In this document: positions 12,577-24,488 of the stretch, piece by piece | Layout of the letters: every line of letters begins with the position of its first letter | Position numbering within the stretch: position 1 is the first letter of the stretch | NCBI GenBank assembly: GCA_021018815.1 | Contig: JAITYX010000007.1 | Span: forward strand, 10,044,001-10,108,000 | Reading direction: 5' to 3' | DNA from: Talinum fruticosum | Lineage: Eukaryota; Streptophyta; Magnoliopsida; Caryophyllales; Talinaceae | DNA length: 64,000 bases | Notes under the pieces: generated by a model | What the model was told of the DNA's origin: nothing | Database searches by the model: none | Seen by the model: the letters and a program-made list of their open reading frames with translations, nothing else | Program-made: the position numbers and the translations under genes

Positions 12577-13716
12577 CAAAGGTACCTACGAGACACAATA
12601 TTGTCAACCACATCCCCCTCAAGCATAATAGATGAGTAATTCACATAGCCCACATCTAAATTAGAATCACAAATCAAATAGGTAGCGAGCTCAAAAAATG
12701 ATACTCGGGGTAGGGGAGGGTGGTGAACAAATAGAGGAAGTAGGGATTAAAGCAAGTGGGTCGGGGGACACATGATCATCAATATCAAGACTAGTAGGCG
12801 ATGCCTCGACCACAACCACTTCACATGACTCCCTAAAGGAGTCTCCTAATCGAACACCTCAACTAAACCATCTTCGATTCACAATATAAATCATCCTCGC
12901 CATCTAAACTAACATCAACACCAAAGGCGGACTCAGTGTTATCCCTATGTGTACTAGGTAAGGATGGAGCAACTGTGGGTAATGTAGTAAAGGGAGGGTC
13001 AATCTCTTTCTCTAGTCTGGACTCTAAAGAAAAGGAAGACTCATCATCATCATCATAAAAAATGCCTCGGTTTTAGCGTAACTAAAACTAAGGTCGGTTT
13101 CATGCGATAGGTCGAGACTCCCTAATCTTAGTAAGACATGGAAGTTGCTCATTTTGTTCATCCATAGCTCTTATCAATTTATAAATATCACCATAATGTT
13201 CAGGAGATGAAATATAAGGACAAGAACTATTATCATGATCAAAAAGTTACACTTTTCACACCAAAGAAGGGTATGATCGGTAATACAAGGGGATTGGATG
13301 TAAGATCTAGCATGATAAGCACAAGGGTCGGGGCATGAAAATCCAGAATCGGTACAAGCCTTTTCAAATTCACAAGTATCCCAAGCAATCCATTCAAGTA
13401 AATCCCAAGCTTCATCAACACTTTTAGCACAAAAATCCCAATACTTTAAAAGAGCACGAGTTTCATTATTCACACCCTCATAGACAACATTCAATACTTC
13501 CCATTTCACCAAACAGTTACCAAAAAGAGCAAGAAGAGCATTAAGTCGATCAAAGTACAGGTAAAATAATTCGTGCTCATACTTGCGAATAATGGTAAGT
13601 AGACATGTTTCAAAAAAATTTATTTATTTTTTAATTTTTTTAATTTTTTTAATTTTTAAAGTTAAAAGCCTAGTCTAGAATGCTCAAGTAAGCTCTAATA
13701 TTGAAATGAAACAAAT
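12577..13716 (-). pseudogene. gag-like fragment of a minus-strand LTR element
   Basis: From about 13590 leftward the minus strand encodes a protein resembling the gag-region product of plant Ty3/gypsy Athila/Tat-type elements. It contains NVVYEGVNNETRALLKYWDF, then SVDEAWDLLEWIAWDTCEFE, then a Cys-containing tail (SCPDPCAYH). It is followed by an acidic Ser-rich segment near 13070-12900. It lies just downstream, in element order, of a primer-binding site and a 5' LTR, which supports the assignment. The element is cut at about 12576 by the neighbouring solo LTR, so no protease or polymerase remains. There are several stops. Confidence 0.55.
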
Positions 13717-13732
13717 CCCGACAACGGCGCCA
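13717..13732 (-). other. Primer-binding site (tRNA-Asp type)
   Basis: The minus strand reads TGGCGCCGTTGTCGGG, the plant tRNA-Asp-type primer site used by Athila/Tat-like elements. It lies six bases inside the end of the LTR at 13739, which fixes the element on the minus strand. Confidence 0.75.
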
Positions 13733-13738
13733 AAAACT

Positions 13739-15002
13739 TGTTATGAAGAATTAAAGTCTTAAAATTTATTAACCGCAAGTGCACGGCGTAGTTGTAGCTA
13801 GTCTGGCAAGCACAGGTCGTGTCCATAGAGAGTTGTGTTTCAAATATCGAAACTATCTTAAACTTTCTATTTAGGCGAATCAACACAAATGAGATAGATA
13901 TGGTGATTAAACTAACTTACAAAGCAGTAAAAAGATGCTCGTGTTGTGATTTTACCACTTAATAAACTAACTAATCAAGACAAGCCTAAACCTAACTAAG
14001 TCTATGCAAGCATTTAGGAGTGGTCGGTTGCACCATTAAAGGCCACTCAAGCCACACTTTCGAGGGTCATGAGATAACCTAATTGTTCTAACCACCTACT
14101 TTCGTGGGATTAGCCCAATTAGACTACAAGAGTATCAACTTATGGACCTAGCTAGGATTCGGGCTATTTTCATGCCAAAATCCCGACTATCCTCTTTACC
14201 TATGCTAGTAAATTGGCTCCACCTTTTAGTGATATACCAATTACCCAAAAATCAAGATGAAAATCCCTTTCGGGCATTTCATCAAACACGTGGTGGGCAT
14301 GAGAAACAATCCCAAATAACAAGCATAAAGTAGTTGGGTTAAGGCACTGAGCGAGATTAATTAGCCATTAGGAAGGCTAATCACAACCAATGCAATCAAC
14401 TTTAATAATTAATTGACATAAAAGCATGAAACAAATATAAAAACTACACTAAAGAATAAACTAACACAAACCGACTTGAACAAGAACATAAACTAGATAA
14501 TTAAACTCAAGCATGAAAACAAGTAATCAATCTAACTATAATTAACATCTAGATTGAAATTCAAGGCTTGAATCCAAAATCTTGTACAAAAAAACAATAC
14601 TAATCTTCTCCCTAATGGGGTTTTATTTTGGCTAAGTAGGAACCCTAAGAGGTTCCTAAAATCCCTAAAAGCGAGCCCCATTAAATTAGAGCCAAAATTG
14701 TCCTTTTATAACCCGTAAAAACCGAGAAAAATTGAAGCTGGGAAGTTGCACGACCGTGCGGGTTCTGCACGGGTACTGTGCGGGTTTTGAAAGCTTTTGG
14801 TCGGTTCGCACAGCTGTGCAAGTTCTACAATGGTACTGTTCACACCAATATCTTCATCGTTTTGCTTCCTTTTTGACTCAAACTTTTTGCTATTGTCTCG
14901 ATTTGATTTATTACCTACAAAAGTAAGAAAAACAAGTAAAAATCCTAAAATTAAATTATTTTACAAGTTAAAAAATAAGTAAATAAGGATATAAATGACG
15001 TA
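13739..15002 (-). mobile_element. 5' LTR of truncated minus-strand Athila/Tat-like element
   Basis: In element direction it ends CATAACA at 13739 beside the primer site. Its last 130 bp (CGCAAGTGCACGG-GTAG, GGTCGTGTCCA-AGAGAGTTG in plus orientation) resemble the end of the solo LTR at 5264-6642, so the families are related. A cluster of GCACGACCGTGC-like words lies at 14745-14825. The outer end is uncertain: coding sequence of a copia element begins by about 15020, so I place it near 15002. Confidence 0.55.
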
Positions 15003-15019
15003 ATATTTGGACCGAATAA

Positions 15020-15666
15020 GGCTATGTCTTCATACTCGACCACCTACGAAGCAAGTTCAAAAAAGGTGATTCACTCGTATTTTCGTGGGTTATGATAATG
15101 AAAGAAAAGGATGGAGGTGTTGTGACCCGACAACAGGACGCTGCTATACATCGAGAAATGTGGTGTTCGGTGAGACATCTTCATGGTGGTCATCATAGGC
15201 AATATCACTTTCCAACTCTAAGGAGATCGAGGAAAAGTTGGAGCAAAGGCTGGAAGATGATGAGAAAGACTCAAGTGAGACAACACCACGACAAGAAGTT
15301 ATTGAAGAAGAAAGAGGTAAAGAAAGACACCAAACAGGCACAAAAGTCCTTGGAAGACAGGTTTGCATCATGCTTCTCCGGAAGAAGAAAGGCCAATCCA
15401 ACTTGAAGAGACAGTGATAGAAGAAGCCCGAGAGGCACAACTAAGGAGGTCCAAGAGGACACGGAAGCAAAATCCTAAATATGCTAATGTAGCATTGGTA
15501 GAAGGACCGAGCATTAAGGAATCGAGCACCTATGAAGAAGTATGCCAAAATATGGAATGGAAAAGGGCAATGGAGGAAGAAACACAAGCTCGATTCGAGA
15601 ATGAGACTTGGGAACTAGTACCAAAGCCCAAGGATGACAATGAAGAAAAGTGGGTAATGAGGGGAG
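15020..15666 (+). pseudogene. Ty1/copia pol fragment (integrase tail to RT start)
   Basis: The first segment encodes IFVGYDNERKGWRCCDPTTG and then CYTSRNVVF, the linker after the copia integrase core. After a frameshift near 15360 a second segment (to 15677) gives LRRSKRTRKQNPKYANVA and then WKRAMEEETQARFENETWEL, the start of the copia reverse transcriptase. It breaks off before the RT catalytic motifs and runs directly into a polypurine tract (15656-15666) and the LTR. The RT core and RNase H are therefore deleted while the 3' end is kept. Several stops are present, so the fragment is not functional. Confidence 0.8.
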
Positions 15667-15705
15667 TGTTAAAATAAAATAAGAAAAAAATCATTACCCA
15701 CTTTT
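15646..15705. repeat. Perfect 15-bp inverted repeat across the LTR junction
   Basis: AAAAGTGGGTAATGA at 15646-15660 is the exact reverse complement of TCATTACCCACTTTT at 15691-15705. The 30-bp spacer holds the end of the polypurine tract and the LTR start. It may fold into a hairpin in RNA. Confidence 0.8.
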
Positions 15706-17508
15706 TAGAATCAAGGCATCAAAATAATCTCTAGAATTTTCTACATGGGAAAAATCTAGAGCTTAGAAATATCTAGATATTTATTGAATTATCCTAGGAA
15801 ATATCTAAATACTATTGTATTCTTTAGAATTATCTTAAGAGCATTAGGATTTTAACACTTGACCAAATCTCCACCATACATTAAGGAGGTAAAACCACTA
15901 TAAATAGGGGAATGGCCTACCTATGTGAGTATCCACAAAAAGTGAGAGCATCCACCATAAGAGAAAGTGAGGGCTCCTAAGAGAACAAGTGAGGTATCCC
16001 ACATACTCTTAAGTGTCTATCTAAAGTCACTACTAGAAAATCGTCATATAGCGACGGAAAAATGTTATTTAGTGACGGAATTTCACAATTAAGGACGGAA
16101 AATTTCCGTCGCTGATTTTTAGCGAATTTAAAAAAAAAATTGACAATTTTGTATAGTTTTGAGTGCGAATACAAAAATTTACAATGAAATACAAATCCAA
16201 ATAATCCAGTAGCATAACAACATCAAATTCAACTTTAATTCAAATACAAAAATTATATACAAACACAAAAGTCATAAATAATCCAACTTCAAACATCCAT
16301 AAAAACTAATTGAAATAAAACAAGAGTAAACAAAGTAAATTATACAAACACAAGTTATGTTCTTCATCTTCCTTTTCCTCTTCTTCTTCCTCTTTCTCAT
16401 TATCTTCATCTTTTACCTCATTCCAACCATGCCTATCAAAATAAGTTATATCAAATCATCTAAAATCTAAAATTTTATAGTAAACAAAGTAAATTATAAA
16501 TACAACCAATAATAAGGGAGGATGGAGAAAGCATACCTACAAGAGGTTAAAGGTGGTTAGTTGGTGACGACGGCGGTGGCGGTGGCGGTGGCGGACGGCG
16601 GTGGCGGAGACGGGCGGTGGCGGAGTCTCGTTGAACTTCTATCTCTCGCTCTCTCAAACTCTCACTTCTATCTCTCCTTATGTTTGTCGAGTTTCGTTGA
16701 ACTTCGGATTTTATATCGAAAATAGCGACGGATTTTATCCATTGCTACTTAAAAACTTAATTAGCGACTGAATAAGTCCGTCGCTAATTATTTTAAAATT
16801 TCGAAACCGAAGAAAATTTAATAGCCCGCCAACGTAAAATTTTTCAAATTCTGATTTAGCGACGGAATCAGCGACGGACAAGTCCGTCGCCAATTAAAAA
16901 TTTGAAAATTTTATATATTTGAAAAATGAAATAGGCGGCAAATTTAAATTTGAAAATTTTGGATTAGCGACGAAATTTCCGTCGCTAATTCAAATTTGAA
17001 AATTTTTATATTTTTCAAATTAAAGTAGGCAACAAAATTTGAGATTTAAAAATTTTTGAATTAGCGACGGACTAATTCCGTAGCTAATAAAAAAAAATTA
17101 AAAATTACATTTAGCGACGTGACTGATTCCGTTGCTAAATTAAAAAATTTTAAAAATGAGATATAGCGACAGAATCAACGACAGACTGATTCCGTCGCTA
17201 ATTATTAAAAAAATAATTAATTTTAATTTTTTTCATAAATCCATCGCTAAGTTTTCCTTGTTCGTCGTTATGTTCGTCGCTAATGACTAAAATAGCGACG
17301 GAATTAAATTCTGTCGCTAATTAAGTTTTATCGACACATGTCGATTTCGTTGCTATTTCCGTCGCTAATTAGCGACCGACTCGATTCCGTTGCTAGTTTC
17401 CGTCGCTATATAGCGTTTTTGTAGTAGTGAGTTTTGTAAGTTTACTCTCTCAAGTTAATAACAAAGAGTTGTTTCTAACATACCACTTCATCTCGTAATT
17501 TCTCAACA
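15667..17508 (+). mobile_element. Ty1/copia 3' LTR, split by a CACTA insertion
   Basis: It begins TGTTAAAATAAAATAAG after GAGGGGAG (polypurine tract) and ends ATTTCTCAACA. It carries a TATA box (CTATAAATAGGGG) near 15898-15911. Removing the CACTA element and one copy of its AGT duplication leaves about 437 bp, a normal copia LTR length. The downstream sequence from 17509 belongs to the 2-kb array. Confidence 0.8.
16028..17429. mobile_element. Non-autonomous CACTA element, 1402 bp
   Basis: The ends are CACTACTAGAAAATCG at 16028 and the complement of CACTACTACAAAAACGC at 17429. They are flanked by the 3-bp target duplication AGT (16025-16027 and 17430-17432), as expected for CACTA elements. 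The inside has no transposase. It is built from repeated AGCGACGGA / TCCGTCGCT words in paired inverted orientation, plus a GGCGGTGGCGG stretch near 16565-16625. Movement would need an enzyme supplied from elsewhere. Confidence 0.92.
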
Positions 17509-17909
17509 GGATATTACTTCATATGCATTGGGTCTTAATATGTGTTTAAATTTCAAGAGGATTGTGAGTAGACTTTTTGTTGTAATCCTCGGTTTGTCAC
17601 CAAGAGGAGAGTATTGATGCGTATTAAAGATCGTGCTCTCCACTCGTCCCGAGTGTCTATTTTTTGTTGTAAAGCTAAATTTGTCACTAAGAGGACATTA
17701 TTGATGCGTATTAAAGATCGTGCTTTCCACCGTCCCGAGTGTCTATTTGGTTTTTCTTTTTAATGAATCTAAATATCGGACTAGAGATGATTTCTCGGGG
17801 TTCTTGATAAATCTTGGGGATGATCCCAAACATCATTTGTCAAATTGGGATATTGCTAAGCAAGCGATCGGTAAGGATGAACTAGAAGTTGCAAATATTC
17901 ATAGGAGAA

Positions 17910-19485
17910 TGAAGGTTTGCTCGGGGAGAGTCCGAGTCACCCTAGAGGGGGTGAATAGGGTGATAGAAAATTCTTTGCGAAAACACACTCTTTTTGACAG
18001 AAAAGAGGCAAAGACAATTTACGAGTCTAAACACGGGGTCGAAAAGATTGGACTCGAAAGCAATAAATCGGAATAAACAAGTACGAGTAAGGTCATGTCG
18101 AGTCTAGAATGAACTCGGAAAGAGAACACGAGAGATTTTACGTGGAAACCCTCCTGGAGCAGAAAACCACGGCCCGTGTCAATCCGGACACAAAGTCAAA
18201 TCCACTATTTTGAGTCCACAAAATACCGTGAATCGATCGAACCCGAGTTGCTCCCTTGGACAACTCTATACAAGTTTTCCTAGACTCGAAGTTACCTTAT
18301 CCGATCTAGTACTTCCTAGCTGAGATAACCCTTACAGCTAGGGACAACTAAGCTGAGTTAACCTTTACAGACTTAGTCAAGGGACCTTACAAAGAATGTA
18401 AGAAGAGTTTGTAACTAAGTACAAGACCTTACAACTCGGAGAGTAAAGAATTACAGAATGGGAGCTGTAAGTAGAAGATTGGAAGTAAATACAATGACTT
18501 TTCTCAAGTATGTGTATTAACAATAAATTCGACAATCTTCAAGTCTTGTGAAGTGGCTTCTATTTATAGATAACCAAGCGAGTAGCCGTTATCTTTCTCT
18601 CGCTGACCGAGAGTCCTCTCGTGACCGTTGATAATGGCTTTCCGAGTCACTTAGAAAGTATCCGTTGAAATATGGACGTTGGACAATGGTTTAACTTTCT
18701 TGGAAGTCCCAAAACCATCGGTTGTGTCTTGAAAAATAAGGTGGAAACCACCGTTAGGCTCGGCGTTCGAGTTTTCCGGATATGGAAGTAGACGACTTCG
18801 ACACAATCTTTTGGAACTAAAGCGAGGAAGGTGAAAAACCATATCTGCTTGGTGATTTGACGTTTTGAAGCCGGCTACTTTTGTAGTTTGAAAAGATATC
18901 CTCGATTGAATAACCTACAAAAGTAAAACACCTTCGGTTCTCAAAGTATAAAAATGCTTTGGTCCAAGGTTAGACACATATAAAATAATTATGATAATTA
19001 CGCAATTGATTATCCGAGTCGGAAAAGAAATGGAATTTTACGAGTCTAATATCCATGAAACTCGGAATTCCATATGACTTAGTCTTAAGCGAAGAATCAA
19101 GTTCTATAACGAATATCGAGTGGGAAAAGCTTGATATAGACTAAGCATGAAAAGAACTACGAATGCTGACTATGCAAACAATAGAATAGATAACCACAAG
19201 TCGGATTCCGAGTGAGAAACGGCGGAATAATGGTATATTCAAAATGCGATTAGTCCGAGTGGGAGTGGACTCGGAATAAAGAACCGGTTTTCGAGTCGCT
19301 AACCGAAAAGCGATAACGAGAGATAAGTGAGGGCCGAAATACTTAGAGAAAATACTATTTTACTCAAGTAAGTTTCTAAGACGCAGAGAATGCCTTGGAA
19401 TCAAAACTCTATATGAATAACATCGTTATACCTGATTCCTTTTGCATGACTCGGAAAGATATTGAGCGAGTGTCCGAGTCTTCGA
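17910..19485 (-). mobile_element. Solo LTR of the TGAAG...CTTCA family
   Basis: In plus orientation it runs from TGAAGGTTTGCTCGGGG at 17910 to CCGAGTCTTCGA at 19485. It is flanked by a perfect 5-bp duplication GAGAA (17905-17909 and 19486-19490). It aligns along its length with the LTRs at 4228-7212 and 51520-52956. The TATA-like word TCTATAAATAG is read on the minus strand near 18570, so this copy is on the minus strand. No internal region remains. Confidence 0.9.
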
Positions 19486-20279
19486 GAGAATGTGTATATC
19501 TACCTAGGATTTCAGATGGATATAAATGTTGGTTTGGTAGTTTTGAAATGAAGGATATAAATGGAGCGTTGGGTTGGTAGTTTTTTTATCGAGGGTATTT
19601 CATACACTAAACATTTATCATGAATGTAATTTTTAACATGGTCTCATGATTGCATGCAATGGTTCCCCATAACGTCTACCTTGGATGGTAAAATGTGTTA
19701 CTAGGATAGGCCACAATTGTAGACTTAAGGTATAGACTTAATGTTGAAACGAGTCTATTTTGTGGAAGTTATTACTAAGAAATGAATCAAAATATCACAT
19801 TGTTGAATAGGATATTGCTAAACATCCCAAGTGTTGAGGGATAGGTAATTATTATGGTCTGTTGAGATAGTTTGTTATGCAAGTTAAATGTGTTGGCTTT
19901 AAAAGGTCTCCTGTCTTGGTTTGGTGAGATGGAATGTCATTGGTTTTGGGGAAAACTTCATACTTTTCAGAAAGTATTGGTTTGGAAGATGACACTGAAT
20001 TCTCACTCGGGTATGATTGTGCTTAATCAAGGAAGCATTGTAGGAAATGATCAAGACATGTCATAGTTGTGGCTATTGTGGATAAGATCTTGTATAATGA
20101 GTAACTCATTTACAAAGGGTATTTTGAAGTTCCATGTGGTCTATGGTTGTTTTCTTATTTGTTAAGCAAGTTGAATGTGCTGGCTTTAGAAGGCTCATGT
20201 CTTGATTAAGTGAGATGGTATCTCATTTATTTTGGGAAAATTAATACTTTTAGAAAGTATTGGTTTGGAAGATGACATT

Positions 20280-21646
20280 TGTTGTTGTACTAATGAGAGT
20301 ACGGTTGTCAATCTCAGGGAGCTAGGTCTCATGCAAGTCTAAGGTCAATGTCCTTATGAACTAAGCAAAAGAACAGTTCAGAATTGTTTGTGATGCAAGC
20401 ACTAAAAACGAGATGAAATCGAGATAAAGAAACCTTAGGCGAGAATTTACCGAGCTAGCATGCCAACAATCTTAATTACATGCTTCTACACTATTCACAA
20501 CTCGTAATGAACTAGGGAATCGATGCGGTTCGAGACCACCTAAGCCTTCTCTCGAAGGTCATTAAGCTAACTCAATTGAATTAATTGTTGTTCTCACACA
20601 ATCAAAACCAAAGAATTACATGATTATCGACTCTTCCCTTAATAACAACCTAAATTATTCTCATATCTAAGTTGTAATCATCCAACAAGTTGAAGTAGAA
20701 CTAAGCCTCTTCTCTCGAAGTCTACTCAATTCCCAAAAACAATAAAGGTAGGATTCTCTCGAACTTCACACCAATTCACAAGTATCAACAAGTCGGAAAT
20801 TCATCAAACAATTGCAAATTAGCATCAAAGCATCAATTACGATTAAACTAGCATATTAGTGGCAAAATCCCCAACCTAAGTTGGAAATTTAGCCACACAT
20901 ATTCATGACATGTGACAGCAAACCGAGAGAAGAACAACAAAAAGAATGAAAGATAAAAGTAGAGAAAAGAATGACAATACCGTAAACTTGAATTAACTTG
21001 CGATTAAATGAAAATAACTCCAAGCTTTGATCCCTTAACAATGGGAAATAAGTGCTTAAACATAAAGAGAAACTAGCCTAGAAACGAAGCATCGAAGTCT
21101 CCCCGAAAAATGACAGTTTTGGAATAAAAGATGCGAAAAACGTAAGCTGCCGATTGGCACGACCGATGCTTGAACCCGTGCTGCACCCGTGCAAGCTCAC
21201 GGCTTCTTCAATTAAATCTCAAATTCTTAGCATGGCCTGTGCTGAAACCGTGCTTAACCCGTGCAAGCTCACGGCGCCTTCGATTGATTTTCGAATTCCT
21301 AGCATGGCCTGTGCTGACCTCTTACGCTTCGAGCACAGCTCGTGCTAGGTCCGCCTTTCCTTCTTTTCTTCAGACACGAGCCATGCTACAACCTCGTGCT
21401 AACTTGGCTTGACCTCTTTCTTCGCTCTCCGACCTTCTATGGCCTCCCGCTATTTTCCTTAGCACTTTGAAAGACGTATTCTTCATCATAAAAGGCGGGA
21501 TTACCTCAAAACATAGAAATTCGCACACTTTAATCATAAATGAAGAAAGTAAGCGAAATCAAATAAGAATTTAGGTGAGAAGGCCTTTGAAGTGTCGAAA
21601 TTAGCCAATAAGAGAATGGAAAAGCACGTAAAATTCCGGTTTATCA
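20280..21646 (-). repeat. 3' LTR of the gag-protease element
   Basis: In element direction it starts TGATAAACCGG at 21646, straight after the polypurine word GCATGGGGGT, and ends ACAACAACA at 20280. It contains a 72-bp duplication (CCCGTGCAAGCTCACGG at 21186 and 21258) rich in CCGTGC/GCACGG words. Confidence 0.92.
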
Positions 21647-24485
21647 ACCCCCATGCTTACTCCTTGCTTGTCCTCAAGCAAGGCTATCATGAAGTGCTAA
21701 AGAAACGGGGAGGCAGAAAACCGAAGCCGCCCTCCTCAGGTGAAGGGGCGCACTAGACAACAAAAGCAAGTATATACAAAAGAATCATTGGAAAGATCGA
21801 GAATCAAATCGAAACAAAAGTTGCAACTCAAATCAAGATTGCAAAGTCTAGTAGCAACACAACCAATCAATCCCAACCCAAATGCAATCAAGTTCCATAC
21901 AAATGCTTGGAGAACTAGTTGGGATTGGTAAGACCTCACTTTAGGGTATGTGGAACACACTCCCTCATGTGTTTGTAAAAGTATTATGGTTCGCTCAAAA
22001 CTCTCCCAACACCTACACACTACCATAAGCTTGCCAAATATCTCAATTCTCTACCACTATGGACAAACCATGCAAGTTTTCCAATCAAGAGGACTTTAAA
22101 GAGGGTTGTAATAAGGCTTGGGCTAAGGGAAAAGGAGGGAAAAGTATTTAGGAATGTGGAGCTTAATAGCCAAAGCTAAGGAGCATAACACTTTCCACTA
22201 CAACGTCACACCTCCAAACATCTAAAACATAATATACATCACTCCAAGCTTTCAAGTAATAAAGGAGTAGAGATTTCTCAATACAAAGCACCATTCATGC
22301 TTACAACACTTTATTCTTTTTCTAACTCTTCTTTTCTAATTTTCTTCTTTCTCTTTTTTTTTTTTTAAATTTCTTTCCTTTTCTTTTCAACTTTTTTTTT
22401 CTTAAAACTTTACAAGTAAACTAAGCAATGTAAGCATGAATGGTTAAAACTAAAATCCATCTCCACTCACAACTCCTTCAATTAACCAATAAAACAATCT
22501 CCACCAACAAGGTATCACCCAACAAATTCCTAGTCAATAGAAATGCTCCACTAGACCAAGGCTTAAGGATGGGAAAGAATGAAAAAGGCCAAAGGTATAT
22601 TGAGCAAGGTTAGTGCAAGGGAAGGGGAAGGCTTGAAGGGTTTGAAACAAAGGATATATAACATTCAGGTGGCTATTTGGCTCATTTAGTTTATCAAAAT
22701 GAATGCCTCTATCCTCTTGGTAAACATGCATGTGTCAAATGTGTTTTTGAAGAGAAAGATGACAAGTTCTAGAGTTGCAAGCATGGGAAAGTAACACTCA
22801 TGAGAAATGAGACTACAAAAATGGTAGTCGTTAAGGCACAAAAAGAGTCTCACAGGTTATTTCTACCACAATCACAACAACTAGTTCATTTGATGTACCA
22901 AACATATAAATTTCACAATTATGCACAAGAATTGTTCGAGACTAGATAAATCGCAAACAAGACAATCAATCTCAATCAATTTAGCAACCAAGTCTCTTTC
23001 ATCATCCAAATCAAACCAAAGATCCCAAAGTACACACTTCCCATGATGATTCAAGTACACACCCCTCCAAATGTTCATCACAGGAGAGTTTTCACAACTA
23101 AAACAATTTTTTTATTTTGTTATTTTTTAAGGCTACCACTAAAAGCGAAAATAAAAGTAGAAGGGAAGAATGATTATCTCAACTGCTTAAAAGATGATCC
23201 ATTTGTCCTCTAATTCCCGCTTATGCATGCAAATTTGTGCAATTGCCAAAAAGAAACTAACCTAAAAAGATAAAAGTCTAACTAATGCAAGTGCCTAAAT
23301 GCAAACCTAAATGAAGATGATGAGCAGTATGTACAACCTCAACGAATATGTACCCAAGTCACCCACCAAAACATGATAACCATCATCCACAAGCAACCCC
23401 CCATGCTTAGGACTTTCATTGTCCTCAATGAAATGCAAAAATTGAAAGGAGCACAGGAGGAAAGGGGAAACTTACAATAGGGTCACTCGGACCTCGAGTT
23501 GAGTTCTAGCATTCTTGGATGGAACCATGGCCAAGTAAAATTGGTGAAATCAGACTTTCCAAAGTCTTCAACAACTTCAAAGGCAAGGTTTCTCTCACCT
23601 CAAGCTCCAAAAATGCAACAATGGAGGATGAACTTGAGGAGAGAGAAAATCTGAAAATTGGTGGGTGAAGATGGGTGAAATGGGGATGATTAGTGATGAA
23701 ATTGAGTGGGAGATGATGATTGAAGGTAGAATTGATGTAATGAAAGAAGGTAGGAGTGAGCGGGATGGGAAGCATGGCGTGGAGAAATTGAAATAATGAA
23801 AGGAGGAGAGAGAAATTGAAATAATGAAAGGAGGAGAGATGATGATTTGAATGCGGGCGGATGCGTCGCACAACCTGTGCTGAACCCGTGCTTAACCTGT
23901 GCCAACGCACGGCAGTTCTGAAAAAATTGCCTGGGCAGGCCGCACAACCCGTGCTGCAACCGTGCCGAACCCGTGCCAACCCACGACATTTCTGGAAAAA
24001 TTGTCCGGGCAGGCCGCACAACCCGTGCTGTAACCGTGCCGAACCCGTGCCAACCCACGACATTTCTGAAAAAATTGTCCGGGCAGGCTGCACAACCGAG
24101 TGCTCAAACCGTGCTGAACCCGTGCCACGGGTTTGTGCCAATTTTCACCAACTTTGAGCTCAATGAACTTCTTTAACTCCGTAACACTCAACCCAATAAG
24201 CATCAAAATACCTCAAATCAATTCAATAAACTCTCTCAAACACACTCTCATCAACCCTACTTGATTCCCTATTCCTCAAATATTTTATTGCACTCTTTTT
24301 TTTCATTTCTTTTTCTTTTCACTTAGAATTTTTTTTTTCACTCTCACCCCTCAATAATACATCACACAAACTTTTCATCGTCTCCTTTTTTTCTAAATAA
24401 AAATAACCTAAATTAGAAAGCTAGAAAACTTGGGTTGCCTCCCAAGAAGCGCTTGTTTAAGGTCCCGAGCTTGACCAAAACTCTT
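21647..24485 (-). other. Noncoding 3' part of the gag-protease element
   Basis: This 2.8 kb lies where reverse transcriptase and integrase would be expected. Open frames are short or come from repeats. It holds the polypurine tract at the 3' LTR (about 21647-21656), a second GAGGACAA...AAGCATGGGGG motif at about 23393-23430, a 74-bp tandem repeat at 23867-24135, and T-rich tracts near 22330-22400 and 24295-24390. Confidence 0.75.
23867..24135. repeat. 74-bp tandem repeat, about 3.6 copies
   Basis: The word CGCACAACC (TGCACAACC in the last) starts units at 23867, 23941, 24015 and 24089, an exact 74-bp period. Each unit carries CGTGC...AACCCGTGCC, a TTTCTG-AAAAATTG stretch and GGGCAGGC. Its CCGTGC/AACCCGTGC words also occur in the 72-bp repeats of this element's own LTR. 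Confidence 0.92.
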
Positions 24486-24488
24486 GAG

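Noticed and set aside
17720..18076. 118-residue frame with SKYRTRDDFSGFLINLGDDP
   Set aside because: The first half is one copy of the degenerate array unit and the second half is LTR sequence from 17910 onward, so it is a chance fusion.
23506..24141. 211-residue minus-strand frame with repeated GTGSAR and GLC-LPGQFFQ words
   Set aside because: Its repetition comes from the 74-bp tandem repeat read as protein. It lies in the noncoding 3' part of the gag-protease element.
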